A DNA stretch of 26,471 nt from Ettlia oleoabundans (lineage: Eukaryota; Chlorophyta; Chlorophyceae; Chlamydomonadales), in assembly GCA_019693395.1 (NCBI GenBank), contig JAAMXP010000544.1:10233-36703 (forward strand). The letters run 5' to 3'. How positions within the stretch are numbered: the first letter of the stretch is position 1; each line of letters opens with the position of its first letter. Below the pieces are notes generated by a model. It was not told the DNA's origin and ran no database searches. It saw nothing but the letters and a program-made list of their open reading frames with translations. A program made the translations under genes and the position numbers. This document shows, one piece after another, positions 9,996 to 21,700 of the stretch.

Positions 9996-10350
9996 GCAGC
10001 AGGGCGCAAGGCAGCAGAGACGCCAGCGAGAAACGTTCAGCAAGCCAGACGGGGCACATAGTAGGGGATACTACATAGACACAAGGGGATAGCAGAACAT
10101 AATGAAATGAAAGTGGCATCCCCAGGTGCCTCTTATAGCACGCAAGCGGTGCTGGGCTGCTGCCACCAAGCCAAGCTGCAACACGGCTGGCCAGAGCATA
10201 ACAGCAGCGGGCAGCCTTTGTTCCTAGCAAGCTACCCTGTGCCGCAGTATTTAGAGCTGTACTGCTGTGCTATGCTGCAATGCTACTTGCCCAGATGCTC
10301 CATTCCCGGCGCTGCACCAGGTCTGGAGCAGCTGCCTTACCCGCCCGTTG

Positions 10351-13137
10351 TCACTGCTGCTGCTGCTGCCCTTCTTCCTCTCCTGGCCGGTGTAGCACGT
10401 CGTAGCAGGCGCCCACGTTATGGCTCTCCTGTGCTTCAGGGCTGATTGCATATCTGTACATGGGCTCATCAAAAAAGCCGCCCGTGTTGTCCTTCCCCGC
10501 TGCCTGCAATCAAAGAAAACCCGCAAAGGCACCCTCATCATCGATGCAGGCACGAATACACAGTGGAAAGCACGATTGGGGGGTTTGGTGCATAATGCAG
10601 CGGCGACAGCTGGCGCCTCATCATTTTGCATCATCATTTTGCAGTATGACAAGCAGCTTGAGCAGCCCTCGCATGAACAAAACAACCATCACCCCATGCA
10701 ACTGACCCGGCAATGTGTTCCCAGTGACCCCATTTCAACCGATGGATGCCCCAGCACCAAACCATCACCACTTGACCCTACCTGCTTTAGCATCCAACTT
10801 GAGTACTTTTCAAGGAAAGGCTCCCCCACGTGCCAGGAAGCTTTCAAGAACAATGTTTCAAAAGGATGCATGGTGATGCCGGCATAAGTGCCGTGGCGCG
10901 AGGGGTGCACGTTGTTGTTGCACCGCCAGTGCCTGCGGTCCCGCCAGTCCACCTGCACAGGATAGGTGGCAGCTCCAGAAAGAGAGCGCAGCAGCGATGA
11001 AAGGAGCAGTCCCAGCGGGCATCCACACAGGTGAGAGAGAGAGCTGGTTGTTGTGAAGCATGGAGTCTTGGAAAGGTCCGGGCCTTCTGTCTCATGCTTG
11101 CCCGTGGCCTGCTCGTGCTGCCGACACATCACTGAACGCTCGAAGCTTGCTTCTTTCACCATGCCCATAAGCCCATCACCATAGACACCATTGCGACCCC
11201 TGGCCATTTTCGTGTCATCCTTAAAACCACACCAAGCATGGAACGCCCCTGCCACCACCAGCGGTACCGTTTAAGCTCACCCCGCGGTACATCGCCATCA
11301 GCGTGTCCACGTTGTACCCGTACTTCATTAGGCTGTTGGTCAACCCGTACTCTCCCTTGACCACGACGCCCTCATCACACAGCTTGCAGGTGCGCAGGTG
11401 GAACACACCCTCCCTTAGCAGCGCCTCTAGCCCGTCTTGATCCACCCCGAAAGCCCAGGACTCAAGCTTGGGCCCGTAGCCGCCTGCATGAGCGAGGGAC
11501 ATCTAAATTGGTGGTGCTGGGCGTCTGGCGCTGATGGAGAATGCGATGTTGTATGATCTCTGCTTCCAACACAACACAGCCGGGCACCACCTTCAACCTC
11601 TCCACCATCCCAGCTACAACGCATCGACTCCAATCCACCCAGCCAGACGACTGACCAGCAAAAAGTAAGCCAGCACCCACGTATGTATGCGCATACCTGC
11701 ATCCACCTCTGGCAAGCAGACGAGGGAGGACCCCACCGCCTTTACATCCCCCTTCAAGAGATCCGTGTAGGCTTGTGTCCACTGCCACCGCGGTGGCATG
11801 TAGTTGGGCCAGAAGGGGCCCTTGATGGAGGAGTTGAGGAAAATGTAGTAGCGGTACCGCCTGCAGGGCAGTACAAGGACAAATAGGAATAAGGTTCATA
11901 ATCGAAAGTGTATGATAAGCTGTAGGTGAAGCAGGGTGTTGTTGGGCACGAGGATGTGGGGACAGGGACGTGTGCGCATCACTGTCGGCCAGCGACGTCA
12001 ACAGTTCAGTTCCGTGTTCAGTTTGGGGATGTTGGGCTCAAAGGTGCAGTGAGCAACAGGACAGGCCAGCACGGAACAACAGGGGGATTTTGCACAGATG
12101 ATGCATGCAGAGTGAAACGCAAATGACAGATGGACGGCACTTTTAAGGAGGAATTGCATGCGCTTATACATATACTAAGTTCAAGGTGGTGGGCAGCAGT
12201 GCGGCGGCTTTCTACCCGTATCAGACAAGCAACTCTCACGTAGCAAGTCAAAGCAGCAAAATAGCCGGCATTCATCAGGGTCTTGTGGCACTGCCGCCAA
12301 TGGGGGGTAGCCATAACCCTTCGATCTCAGAAGAGCGGTAACACAGCAGCCATCCAGGCAGCCATCCAGGTAACCAGCCCCAACAAAGGGTCATATGTTG
12401 ATCAAAGCCAGCATGCAGGTTTCTGCACTACCACGCACTCACCCCAGCTTGCCCTGTGCCGCCAGCCACGTGAGGGTGATGTTATGTGCCGCAAAGTCCA
12501 TGCCCTCGTTTTCTGCCCGCTTCAACACCGCCACTCCCTCTCCGGCATACACAGCCGACAGGCTGGGCAGCAAGGCAGGCGCCTCTTGGAGCAGCGGGTA
12601 CAGGCGCGAGCATGGGCGGCAGACCTTGCCGTTGACGACCACAACGAAATCTGTGGCCGACGGCGAGCCGAAGCGCGAGTCCAGCCCCATGCCCAGCGTG
12701 ATGAAAAAGTCATAGTTCTCGCGCTGCAGAGGCAGGTGACAGAAGGCGCAGGAGGCAAGCGCGGGTTGACAGCAGGCGGCAGGGTTGGTTGAGGGCGGTG
12801 GCAGGCAAGGACGCTGCGGCCTGCGCAATATGCCTTGTGCTCAGCAGCTCACCTGAATGGGGTCCTTCTCAAAGTAGCTGTAGCTGACGAGCACGGGCCC
12901 TAAAGCAGAGCTGGCGGCGTCTGCGGGCTGCGTGGGCCTTGGCGCCCAAACCAAGGCTGCTAGTCGCGGGTAGAAGATTGTGAGCGCTATCAGGGTAAGC
13001 AGGAGGATGAGCAGGGACCGCGTGCGAGTCACGCTCGAACCCCTTCTCTTCGGGTGTGGTGAATACACGCCTGGATGCATGTTGGCCTCGCCGTCTGCAG
13101 GTTGATCTGTGCCACTGTTAGGGCGCCGTTGATACAT
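10351..13137 (-). CDS. Type II membrane, glycosyltransferase-like protein
   Basis: Six exons on the minus strand: 13137-12853, 12723-12443, 11860-11697, 11483-11281, 10952-10782, 10503-10351, giving 418 residues, all GT-AG and in phase. Residues 1-40 are polar and basic (RTR at 38-40). A membrane segment at about 41-64 and no signal peptide give the topology of a Golgi type II enzyme. The luminal part has VSYSYFEKD, YDFFITLGMG, FVVVVNGKVC, YYIFLNSSIKGPFWP (about 193-207), VGSSLVCL, YGPKLESWAFGVD, CNNNVHPSRHG and ITMHPFETLFLKA. I associate this order (a displayed 'FLNSS-GPF' strand, then a Leu-rich line, then HPFE-FLKA) with algal and plant proteins related to rhamnan-synthesis/GT-A-like enzymes. 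That assignment is by memory of pattern, not by search. Donor sugar and acceptor are unknown. It has sequons NIT and NSS. The C-terminus ends in five Gln before TGA. Confidence 0.75.
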
Positions 13138-13787
13138 GGCTAGCAGCTAAAAAGCAGGAGGAACGGGAGGTGCATCACGATCTGGTCAACAAGAGACCCT
13201 TGAAGGCAACTGCTACACTGAAAGTAACAATGGGGAGGACAGCAAGGGCTGTCTGAGCTTGGGCAAGGGGGAAAAAGATTACCGCCCGCCTGGCGCCAAC
13301 CGCACTACGGCCGCTTCTGGTACTACCATTGCAAAGTAACAGCCGGTGACTCAACGGCATTTCTCGCGTGACAAATCAGGACATTGTGGGTGAATTTAGC
13401 TGCGACGTGTGGGACCGACTGCTCAAGCGTTAGAGGCTTTAAATGGCTTCAGCTGGAGCGTCCTATGATTGACGGCTGCTCGGGCGGGAGGCGGTGGTCG
13501 GGCAGGGCCTGGGACCATCAAAGATTGATGGTCTGCAGCTGTGTTGAATGATTTGAGTAGCTGGACACGCATATTGTTATCAGGGGTTCATCGGGACGGT
13601 TGAGCAGCAGATGGTCGCCACAAGGCAGGTTGGGCGGTGCCCTGAACAGCCGAGAAGTACGCAAGCAGTACGCCCTATCTCTTCTGTCCCGCTGAACCAC
13701 TCAATCGGCGCGCATTGCACACCCGAACGCAGGCACAAGTTTGCTGTGTTTGATTGACGAAGCAGGGGGGACCAACAAGCAGCAGGA
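13138..13787. promoter_or_regulatory. Divergent promoter region, glycosyltransferase-like / L11
   Basis: The 650 bp between the two start codons must contain both promoters and leaders. A TTTAAAT stretch lies near 13438-13444 but cannot be assigned to either gene. No coding exon is supported here, although a frame is open upstream of the L11 start back to about 13741. Confidence 0.6.
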
Positions 13788-15492
13788 ATGGTGTGCGCAG
13801 CGATTGGAGTGCTGCCAGTCGCAGTGGCCACACAGCAGCGCAGCAGCCAGATGGGCCCTCGGCTCGGCAGCAGCTTTGCAAAGGGCGCGCAGCAGCAGTT
13901 CGCGGGCAAGGCCCTGCCCCTGCAGGCCAGCAGCAGCGGCAAGCAGACCACCAGGCGGCTTGTTACCACAGCAGCAGCGAAGGGTGGGTTTGTGGAGGGC
14001 AATGCGCCAGCCTAGAGGGGTAGCGACGAGCGGATGCATGACCCGCTGGCCACCACCGCTTTGCCCCTCCTGGCCCGAAAGCGCGAACTCAGAAACTGAG
14101 GATTGGCGATATGCTGCTGCATGCAAGACCGCCACGTTCCCACGGCCAGACTGGCCGGTCGGCACGCCTGCTGCCGACGAAGGCCTGTTCCAGGTGCCCC
14201 TTGTCCTCCAACCACCAATGGAATTTTACCAACCTGCTGCAGTGACCGGTATGATCAAGCTGGCGCTTCCGGCCGGCAAGGCAAACCCCGCGCCGCCTGT
14301 GGGTCCAGCCCTGGGTGCAAAGGTGCGTCGCCGCCTGGCAGGCGTCCTTCAACTGGCAGGACAGCAGTCAGCAGAGACCAACCATGAGCAATAGCAGTGT
14401 GGTTGAAAGCAGACGGGTGGATTTTTTTGATGCATAGCACTCAGGGGAAACACAGTGGTTATCGTGGTTGGACGCTGCTGGTGGCAGCATGACGGGCAGC
14501 TGGGGAGCGGCGGGGTGCGCGCTTTCGGCAGCCTGACGGAGCAGCATGGTTGGAAAGAAGAATTTCCAGCAGCACCCAGCATGGCAACTGGGCAACTTAT
14601 ATCCGATGTTGTGTGAGGGCTTTGATACCTCCACCCTGCACTCAAAGTGCGTGACTGACCATCTCGTGCATCGTGTCCCTCTCTGCCTTCCTCTCTCCCT
14701 CTTCATGCCTCTCTGCAGGGTGTGAACATCATGCAGTTCTGCAAGGAATACAACGCGGCCACCCAGGACAAGGCAGGCATGATCATCCCTGTGGAGATCA
14801 CCGTGTACGAGGACCGCAGCTTCACCTTTGTGCTCAAAACGCCGCCTGCGTCGGGTGCGTGGGTGCTTGGTTGTGATGCAGGGTTTGTTTCGTGTTGTCG
14901 GTGCGTGCACATGCCGCCAGTGTCCTGTGCGCTGTACGTGATGCTGAAGTAGGGTTGCCATGGCTGTTATGGACATCAGTCCCGTTTGATGGACCTCAGT
15001 CTGGCCTCAGTTTGTGGGTGGTGGCTTGGACGCTGCGTTGGTCTTGCTTCAAGGCTTGCTTCAAGTCTTGCTTCACATCTGCGGTTGGATGGCGTGTCGG
15101 CACAGTAACGGGCGCACGTAATTTACACGTCTGTAGGCAATGTCGCTTCTTGCGACAACACACTTCTAGCTTAGTGTGGCTGGTGTCTGGACCTGCTTGT
15201 GATGTCTACCCTTCTGCTCCTCCCGCACTGCCCACCTGCCTTTGGAAGTTTCAAACCGATATGTTCCTCCCCTGCCCCCCATTCTCTGGATGCAGTGCTG
15301 TTGAAAAAAGCTGCTGGCGTTGAGACCGGTAGCGGTGAGCCCAACCGCAAGAAGGTGGGCAAGGTTACGATGGACCAGGTTCGGGAGATTGCGCAGATCA
15401 AGCTGCCTGACCTCAACTGCACGGACTTGGAGGCGGCCTGCAATACCGTGGTGGGCACGGCACGCAACATGGGCATCACTGTGGAGGCTTGA
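13788..15492 (+). CDS. PRPL11: Plastid 50S ribosomal protein L11
   Basis: Four exons: 13788-13983, 14243-14322, 14719-14854, 15296-15492, giving 202 residues. The codons split by introns 1 and 3 both restore Val. Residues 1 to about 63 are Ala/Ser/Gln/Arg-rich and almost free of acidic residues, a typical plastid transit peptide. The L11 domain follows, with [20 protein letters not shown] (70-89), [12 protein letters not shown] (about 93-104), [15 protein letters not shown] and KTPPAS. The C-terminal RNA-binding domain has [20 protein letters not shown] and [13 protein letters not shown]11 binds 23S rRNA at the GTPase-associated centre with L10/L12. The bacterial-type sequence plus transit peptide indicates the plastid rather than the cytosolic ribosome; a mitochondrial L11 is the alternative. 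No stop, frameshift or missing block is seen. The short 3' region ends at TGTAA 15618. Confidence 0.96.
15043..15075 (+). repeat. Three-copy 12-bp tandem repeat in L11 intron 3
   Basis: CTTGCTTCAAG occurs at 15043 and 15055 and again, truncated at the end, at 15067. It lies inside the intron 14855-15295 and has no visible effect on splice sites. Confidence 0.8.
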
Positions 15493-15617
15493 AGCTTATT
15501 TTCCACAGCAATGTCGTCTGCCACCCAGTGGCTATGGTTCCTATCCCCTTCTTTCGCTTCTCCTTTCTAGTGGAGCATATCTCGTGGTTCCCGTCCCTCA
15601 TGAGTACAGCAGATCGC

Positions 15618-15622
15618 TGTAA
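15618..15622 (+). terminator. Poly(A) signal TGTAA of L11
   Basis: Plus-strand TGTAA 126 nt past the L11 stop, in an otherwise non-coding stretch. It lies only about 167 nt before the next start codon. Confidence 0.75.
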
Positions 15623-15789
15623 TTGATAGCACGCCAGTGCCGCAGGCAAGGTGCTGAAGCCAGCAGGCAGGCAGCCAGCGGTTTCCCGTCGCTGGCCGTA
15701 CCGCAGATGGGAAGTACCTCTCTATCCCAAACTCAGCGCCATCGGAGCATCGGACGTTTTTCTGATTGTTACTGTGGTGATTTCTCGCA
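15623..15789 (+). promoter_or_regulatory. Compact promoter/leader of the DUF1499 gene
   Basis: Only about 167 bp separate the L11 poly(A) signal from the DUF1499 ATG at 15790, so promoter and 5' leader must fit here or overlap the L11 3' region. No TATA box is obvious. An untranslated first exon within L11 sequence is the alternative. Confidence 0.45.
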
Positions 15790-18017
15790 ATGCTGGTCGC
15801 AGCGACCTGCACCAAGCCCTTCGTGGCGGCAGTCAAGGCCCCGGCACCCTCCAGGTGCTCGGCTAGACAGGCTGTGCTGTGCAGCTCTCACAAGGACGCC
15901 GAGACGCCCACTACCACGGGCAGGCGGTGAGGCTAGTTGTCTGCGACATGGCTCCACCCGTGCGATTGGCTCTTTGCTTGTGGCTGCGGTGTGCTTGAAT
16001 CGGCGTGATCGCTGCGATAAATGCAGCGATGGCGGGCTGGCGCTGGTGGCTTGGCTATCCCACCCACGCTGCCGACGCAACCGCCCGTCACGCAGCCCAC
16101 CCCGCCCATCAGTGGCTGGCCTACTCAAACCCTGTAATATGTCAATGCCCTGCTGTTGCAGCGAGCTGGTGCTGCACAGCTTCAATACGGCAGTGCTGGG
16201 CGCCCTCTTCACATGGGGTGCCAGCCCCCGCCCATCCAACATTGGCGTCCAGGTGGGTGCTATCACCATCAGAGGTTCAGCTGCCTGCTGGCGTTCCTGC
16301 GCCGGGTTCTGCTTAGTCACATTGACACGTCAACGTAAAAACTCCCTCTACACCACCAGAACTGGCATCCTGGGCAATGTGATGCTGCATCCGCTTGGCT
16401 GTGTGGCGTCAAGAGCTCAAGCAGGGGCTTTCCCCGACTGACACCATAATACATGTCCCATAAACCCGCTGCTCTTCGATGCCCCAGAAAACATGAAGGA
16501 GTGAAACATGGTGCATAACAGGTTGTGAAATTGGTTACACCTGGGCTTATCTCTGCATTGCAGGACTATGGCGGCAGCCTGAAGACGCTGGCCCTGTGCC
16601 CGCCCTCCCCAAACTGCATCAGCACCGCAGAGGAGGCCAATGACCCAGAGCACTACGTGCCGCAGTGGTGAGTGAACTAATTGGTGGCTATGGCTATGGC
16701 TATAGGTAGTTGCCGCCTACGCAAACAGCGCGCTTGTCGCTTTGTGGCAAGTGAGGAAGAAGTATTCCGCGAAGAGTGCCGAAACCGCCCTGTCTGTGAC
16801 CCTGCAGCCCTCTAGTGTTGCTCTGTCTGCTGCACTGCTGCAGGACTTACAACCCTGAGGACGGGCGCGGACGCACAAAGCCTGCCACTCAGGCGCAGGC
16901 TATGGCTGAGCTGGCAGAGGTCAGTACTCAGCACCTTACGCCCGTTTTCAGTGACTTACCACCATTTGCAGTACTTCACCACCGGTTGTCATACAGGCGC
17001 CCCGCCATAGCGGGTGCCATATCGAAAGCAAGGGGGTTGCATTGTGGGGACACAGGATACTGGAGCCATCTGAAGCAAGATCCTGCTGGATGCTGCTGTC
17101 CAACCGCCCTGAAACCCGGTTGCTTCACCAGTTCCTGCCTCCCCACCTGCGTATTGGTTCCTGCCTTGCAGGTTGTTTCCAGCATCAAGCCCGATGGTTT
17201 CACCCCCAAGATCATCAAGCAGACTGGTGACTACCTCTATGCAGAGTTTGAGGTGAGCGTGTGTGCAAGCAGTGGTAGTACATCCGGGCCATGGCCGTAC
17301 TTGGGGGAACGTCAAAGGGGCAGCCTAACAGGAAGAGTTTCAGTGGTCTAGTGCAATGACATGCATGCCATCCAGCCTCGCTTTATGAAGTAACTTACAC
17401 AGCCGTTGGGAGCCAAAACAAGTGCTTCAACAGTCTGGCAAGCGTGTTCATGTGTATATGCGTGCAGAGCCCCACGTTTGGCTTCATCGATGACGTGGAG
17501 TTCTTCTTCCCAGACAACAAGCCAGGCATTGTGGAGTACAGGTGCAGTGGCATTACCGTACTGCCTGCACTGCACTGCCCACAATGCACGAGTTGAAATG
17601 CTGTGATTACAAGGACAGGACCACATGGCTGTGGCTGGCTGATGGGCCATGCGCCAAAATTGCCTGGTGGTCTATGTTGCTTCAAAGTGCAGCGAAGATC
17701 ACAGTGTATTCCCATGTGCCACCCTTGCAGCCTCCCACACCACCTCTGGCTTTGCTTCACACCACCTCTGACTTTGCTTCCTGTCTCCACCCTAGCATTC
17801 AACCTTGCCATCCCTACACCTCGTGCTTCACCCTTTAATTGCGTCCTCCTATGCTGTTAGTGAGAAACCTGTACGTGCCTTGCTTTCCTTCTGTGCGGCT
17901 TGCGCCTGCAGGTCTGCCTCCCGCATTGGTGAGTCTGACGGCAACATCAACCGCAAGCGCATCAAGGCTATCCGCCTGGAGCTGCAGAAGAAGGGGTGGA
18001 AGTCAATTGGCTACTAG
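15790..18017 (+). CDS. DUF1499 protein, predicted thylakoid lumen (Tat-targeted)
   Basis: Seven exons: 15790-15926, 16162-16252, 16564-16667, 16844-16919, 17172-17252, 17468-17541, 17912-18017, giving 222 residues, all GT-AG and in phase. Residues 1 to about 44 are a basic Ala/Ser/Thr-rich plastid transit peptide. A second signal follows: twin arginine R45-R46, a hydrophobic stretch to about residue 65 and WGASP, the layout of a Tat-dependent lumen-targeting peptide. The second arginine codon is split by intron 1, so exon 1 carries the stromal-targeting part and exon 2 the lumen-targeting part. The DUF1499 domain covers the rest, with LALCPPSPNCIST, QTGDYLYAEF, TFGFIDDVEFFF and the C-terminal EYRSASRIGESD, NINRKRIKAIR. 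The biochemical role of DUF1499 is not established. The gene is head-to-tail behind L11. Confidence 0.93.
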
Positions 18018-18081
18018 GCAGCGAGTGGGCCATCAGGCCATTATGAGCCCGGCCACAGTCGTGTGTCAACTTTTGTAGCAA

Positions 18082-18086
18082 TGTAA
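18082..18086 (+). terminator. Poly(A) signal TGTAA of the DUF1499 gene
   Basis: Plus-strand TGTAA 65 nt past the stop at 18017. Confidence 0.75.
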
Positions 18087-18390
18087 TCCCTCTTTTAACT
18101 CCACTTAAACCAAAGTCACACGAGGTAAGAACCCAGGGCTGATGTATTGGAGGACACCGAACAAATATTTGGCTGATGCGGTACGAGCTGGCAGTGACGA
18201 CTCAACGTGGCAACATCCATGTGCCAATAGTGGAGTTGAGCTGGCATGGAATTGCCGGGGTGGCCGGTGCCTGCTTAAATACTAGTCACTTGCAGCCTTG
18301 GCTAATGAAAGAGTCCAATGACTTTCTCTGCAGTCTGTCTCAAAAGATTCACGTGTCTCATGCGACTTCATCGTTTGCCATTCCAGTGCA

Positions 18391-18395
18391 TTACA
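18391..18395 (-). terminator. Poly(A) signal TGTAA of PAF1
   Basis: Minus-strand TGTAA about 320 nt past the PAF1 stop, and the first in that direction. Confidence 0.6.
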
Positions 18396-18716
18396 GGCGG
18401 GGGCGATTGTTGGTTGCACACGCCATTGATTGTCAAATTGCCAGCAGAAATGCCAGCAGATTGATGAACTGGCAAGGCGTGGGCATTGCGCCTCACAGTG
18501 GCGACGCGTGGCTGTTGGACAGACAGCGGCCAGAAGCAAACATGCACACAACACTGGCTGCTTGATTCAGCTTTCTTTTAGCAGGACAAGGACTCTCTGC
18601 CTCGCTGGTGCCACCCGGGCCGCCGCTGCTACCAGCTGCCGCAATGCGGCTGCCGGGCGCATTGCTGGTGCTGCTGCCGCCGTTGGCAGCCGCCGTGCTG
18701 CGGCAGCCAGCTACTC

Positions 18717-21700
18717 CTAGATATCATCATCGTCATCTCCAAACACATCCCGCAGCGTCGCATTGGCGTCCATTCTGCCGCCATCCCCCCCCTGGCCCTG
18801 CTCCTCGCTGCCGCCTCCTTCCCCATCTCCCATCTCTCCATCGCGGCCCCCGCCGCCGCCCCCGCCATCGCCTGCTGGCCCAACATCTTCCTCCTCCCCT
18901 TCCCTACCATCCTGATGCCGCTGGTGTTGCTGCTGCTGCTGCCGGGAGTCGTCTGAGTCCCCCGCTGCATCGCCAACGATGCGTTGCCGCCGCTTGGCGG
19001 GAGCCTCGTCGTCTTCCTCCCCCCCCTCTGCCTCCCCACCCCGCTGCCGCTGCCGCTGCTGCTCCTCTGCATATTCCAAAGTGTCCAACCGCCGCACAAC
19101 CACCTGCGGCAAGCCAGATACAAGACAAAAAAGGCGACAAATGGAGAGTGTCACTGATTTTGTATTTACTGGAGGCAGCAGCAATCTTCACCACGTCAGC
19201 ACGCACTCGCATACGTGGATATGGATGGTTGAAATGCTGCCAACCGCAGAGTCAGCCAGCCGCCCAGCAACCAACTGCCACGAGCCCATAAACCAGCAAA
19301 CCCACAGCCAGCAGGCAGTGGCTGTGCGGTGTGCACCACGCACGCAACCTCCAGGCGGAGCCACCCACCATTTCGGGCTGCACAAAACTTTCTCCCTCCT
19401 CCTCGCCGTCTGCTCCCGCAGCCTGCCGCTTGCGCTTCCGCAGCGCCAGGGCTGTGTTGAGGTCGTGGAACCGCACAGTGCCGTCGTTGGCAAAGCGGAA
19501 GAGATAGGTGGAGCCTGCAGAAGGGAGGGACGTAGTAGAAGGGGGAGGATGGAGTGCGGAGTCAGAGGTGCATGAGGGAGGAAAGGCAAGGCAAAAGGAA
19601 AAAAGACATGAGGGGGAGCGAAGGATGAAAATTGTTGAAAAGCGAGGAGAGCATTGTGAGAAATTCTATGGGCAGGTGGATGGTAGCAGCTAATAAGAGG
19701 GCGCTTGAGAAGGGCTCAATGCCGGAAAAGGGTTTGCCTGCTTAAATGGGCGCCAAAGCGAGTGCGCAGGAGATTGCACAGGTGCACAGGAAATTGGGGA
19801 TGCAGAGGCAGGAGCTGCACCCCAAGAAGACCTGCCTTGGGCCTGCCTCACTGCACCCGTTCCTGTCCTCTGAAAATCATCCGCCGCTCCCCCTCCTCGC
19901 TGTTCCCATGTTCTCTCCACTTCATTTCCCCTAAACAGTGTCATGACATGCCCCTCCCAACAATCTGCCCCATGTCATCTACATCAAATCACTCACTCTT
20001 TTCGTCCAGGCGTGGGGTTGGGTTGTATTCCCGCACCCACTGGTACTCCCGAGCCAGCTGAAAACCGGGGATGCCGCCTGCGGCACTCAACTCATCGTCC
20101 CTGCGGGAAAAGAGGTGACGAAGGGCAACAAAGGGGGTAGATGGGTTGATTAGGGACTGGTTTGGAAAAAGGTTGCAGGCCCCCGGGGTGAGTTAGAGGG
20201 AACAGGGGGCAGAAAGGAGCGTATGACCAGGAGATCTACCAGCAAACGGTTGCAAAACAAACGAATGCAAGTAAATGTCACGCTGCACACGTCAGCAATG
20301 TTCAGGCTACCCAAACGCGAGGTCTCAACAGGGGATGCTCACCCCGGCTGCGGCATGTTCTTGGGCACCAGCAGAGCCACAAACTGCGGCCCCGCCGAGG
20401 GGCGGAAGGCCTTCAGCTGCATGACCTGCAGTACAGTCATGTTGGGGAGGTAGAGCAGTGCAGAGGCAGTACAGTGGTGAGCTGCATGACCTGCGGTACG
20501 GGAATGTTAGGTAGCTCAGGTGCAGTATAACAAACAGCACCTGCAAGAAATGCTTTACACACAATGCCGAGGCAGCAATGTGCTGTACAGTATGTGCTTT
20601 ACACATGAACCGCTGCAGTACCCGAGTCATATCCTCAAACACAACCGCAAACAACAGAAATGGTTCATTAGAACAGCAGATCCCACCCACCTGCGGCAGG
20701 CGCGCACGCTGATCTGGCGGCAGCCCTTCAAGCTGCTCCGACTCTGCCAGCGGGTCGGCATCAAATGTGGCCAGCACGCACGAGTGGCCTTCCATCAAGG
20801 TGTCAGGGAACACTGCAAGAAGAAGAGGCAAGGAATGGGTCCCGCACAGATTTTGACTCGTGATAACCTTCCAACCAGAACAATGAACAGTGATCGAAGC
20901 AGGGCAGGGAGTGTTGACTTCATGACAAACATGGCTACGATGCAATACAAGCATGTATTGAGCAAGGAGGGCAGTTGTTGCACATACCACCACTACACTG
21001 AGCACCACGTTTAAATCAGGAAAGAGAAGGTGCAAGGACAATGGGCAGCAAACTGCGGTGCGATGCCCTCACCTGGCATCACTTCCACAGGCACGATGGA
21101 CGGGTCCCTGCCGTGCACCGGCGGCGCCTTTGCAGCCGCAAACTGCTCCTCGATCTGCCTCAGCCTCGCCGCATGTGGATCCTCGTTCTCGCTTTCCTCC
21201 TTCTTCTTGGCCAGACCGGCGGAGGTTCCGTTTCCTAGACCGCCGCGCTTCAAGCCCGCCTCTGCTGCTATGTACTTGGTGCGCAGCAGCCAAGAGAGCT
21301 CGGCTGCGTCGCCACGAAGGCGAGCGCGTTGTGGCTCCAACTCCTCGTCACTCTGTAGAGAAAGAGAGGACAAATGCAATGGGCAAGGCACAAACAGAGG
21401 TAGGGGCAGCGTCAGCAGCAGGGGCGGGGAAAGGATGGGAGGGACGGGGTTGAAGAGGCAGGTAAGCTTGAAAACACGGGTGAAAAGCCAGCGGAGCAAG
21501 CAGGAAACGGGCATGCGTCAGGCAGCGTAAGGTCAGCCATCCTCAACCCTGCTCCTCCTGTCTATAACTGTTTTGTCTGCTCTTCATAGATACAATCCAG
21601 GTACCAGCACTCCCGGAAGGCGTCCACCATCCACCACACCCACAAATCTACCACACATTAACAACAACCAACCTTGCGTACTCAGCAACCACCTATTCAA

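Larger units (their letters stand above)
9319..10350. other. Convergent 3' region, thioesterase / glycosyltransferase-like
   Basis: No coding exon is supported between the two stop codons. The stretch is explained as two 3' untranslated regions ending at the opposed poly(A) signals at 9876 and 9995, which leave only about 110 bp between them. Confidence 0.65.
18018..18716. other. Convergent 3' region, DUF1499 / PAF1
   Basis: This holds two 3' untranslated regions. The opposed poly(A) signals at 18082 (+) and 18395 (-) leave about 305 bp between them. A GC-rich part next to the PAF1 stop contains a small inverted repeat, GCCGC-AAT-GCGGC, around 18638-18650. No exon is supported. Confidence 0.6.

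Noticed and set aside
13741..14394. 217-residue open frame on plus overlapping L11 exons 1-2
   Set aside because: In exon 1 it is a different frame from the transit peptide. It matches L11 only in exon 2 and runs through both flanking introns.
14855..15295. Possible box C/D snoRNA in an L11 intron (GTGATG and CTGA-like words)
   Set aside because: The boxes are not in proper spacing, with no terminal stem or complete C/D pair.
15623..16441. 272-residue open frame on plus
   Set aside because: It includes DUF1499 exon 2 but reads introns and the wrong frame of exon 1.
18608..19291. 227-residue Pro/Ala/His-rich frame on plus
   Set aside because: It is antisense to the low-complexity last exon of PAF1; composition alone keeps it open.
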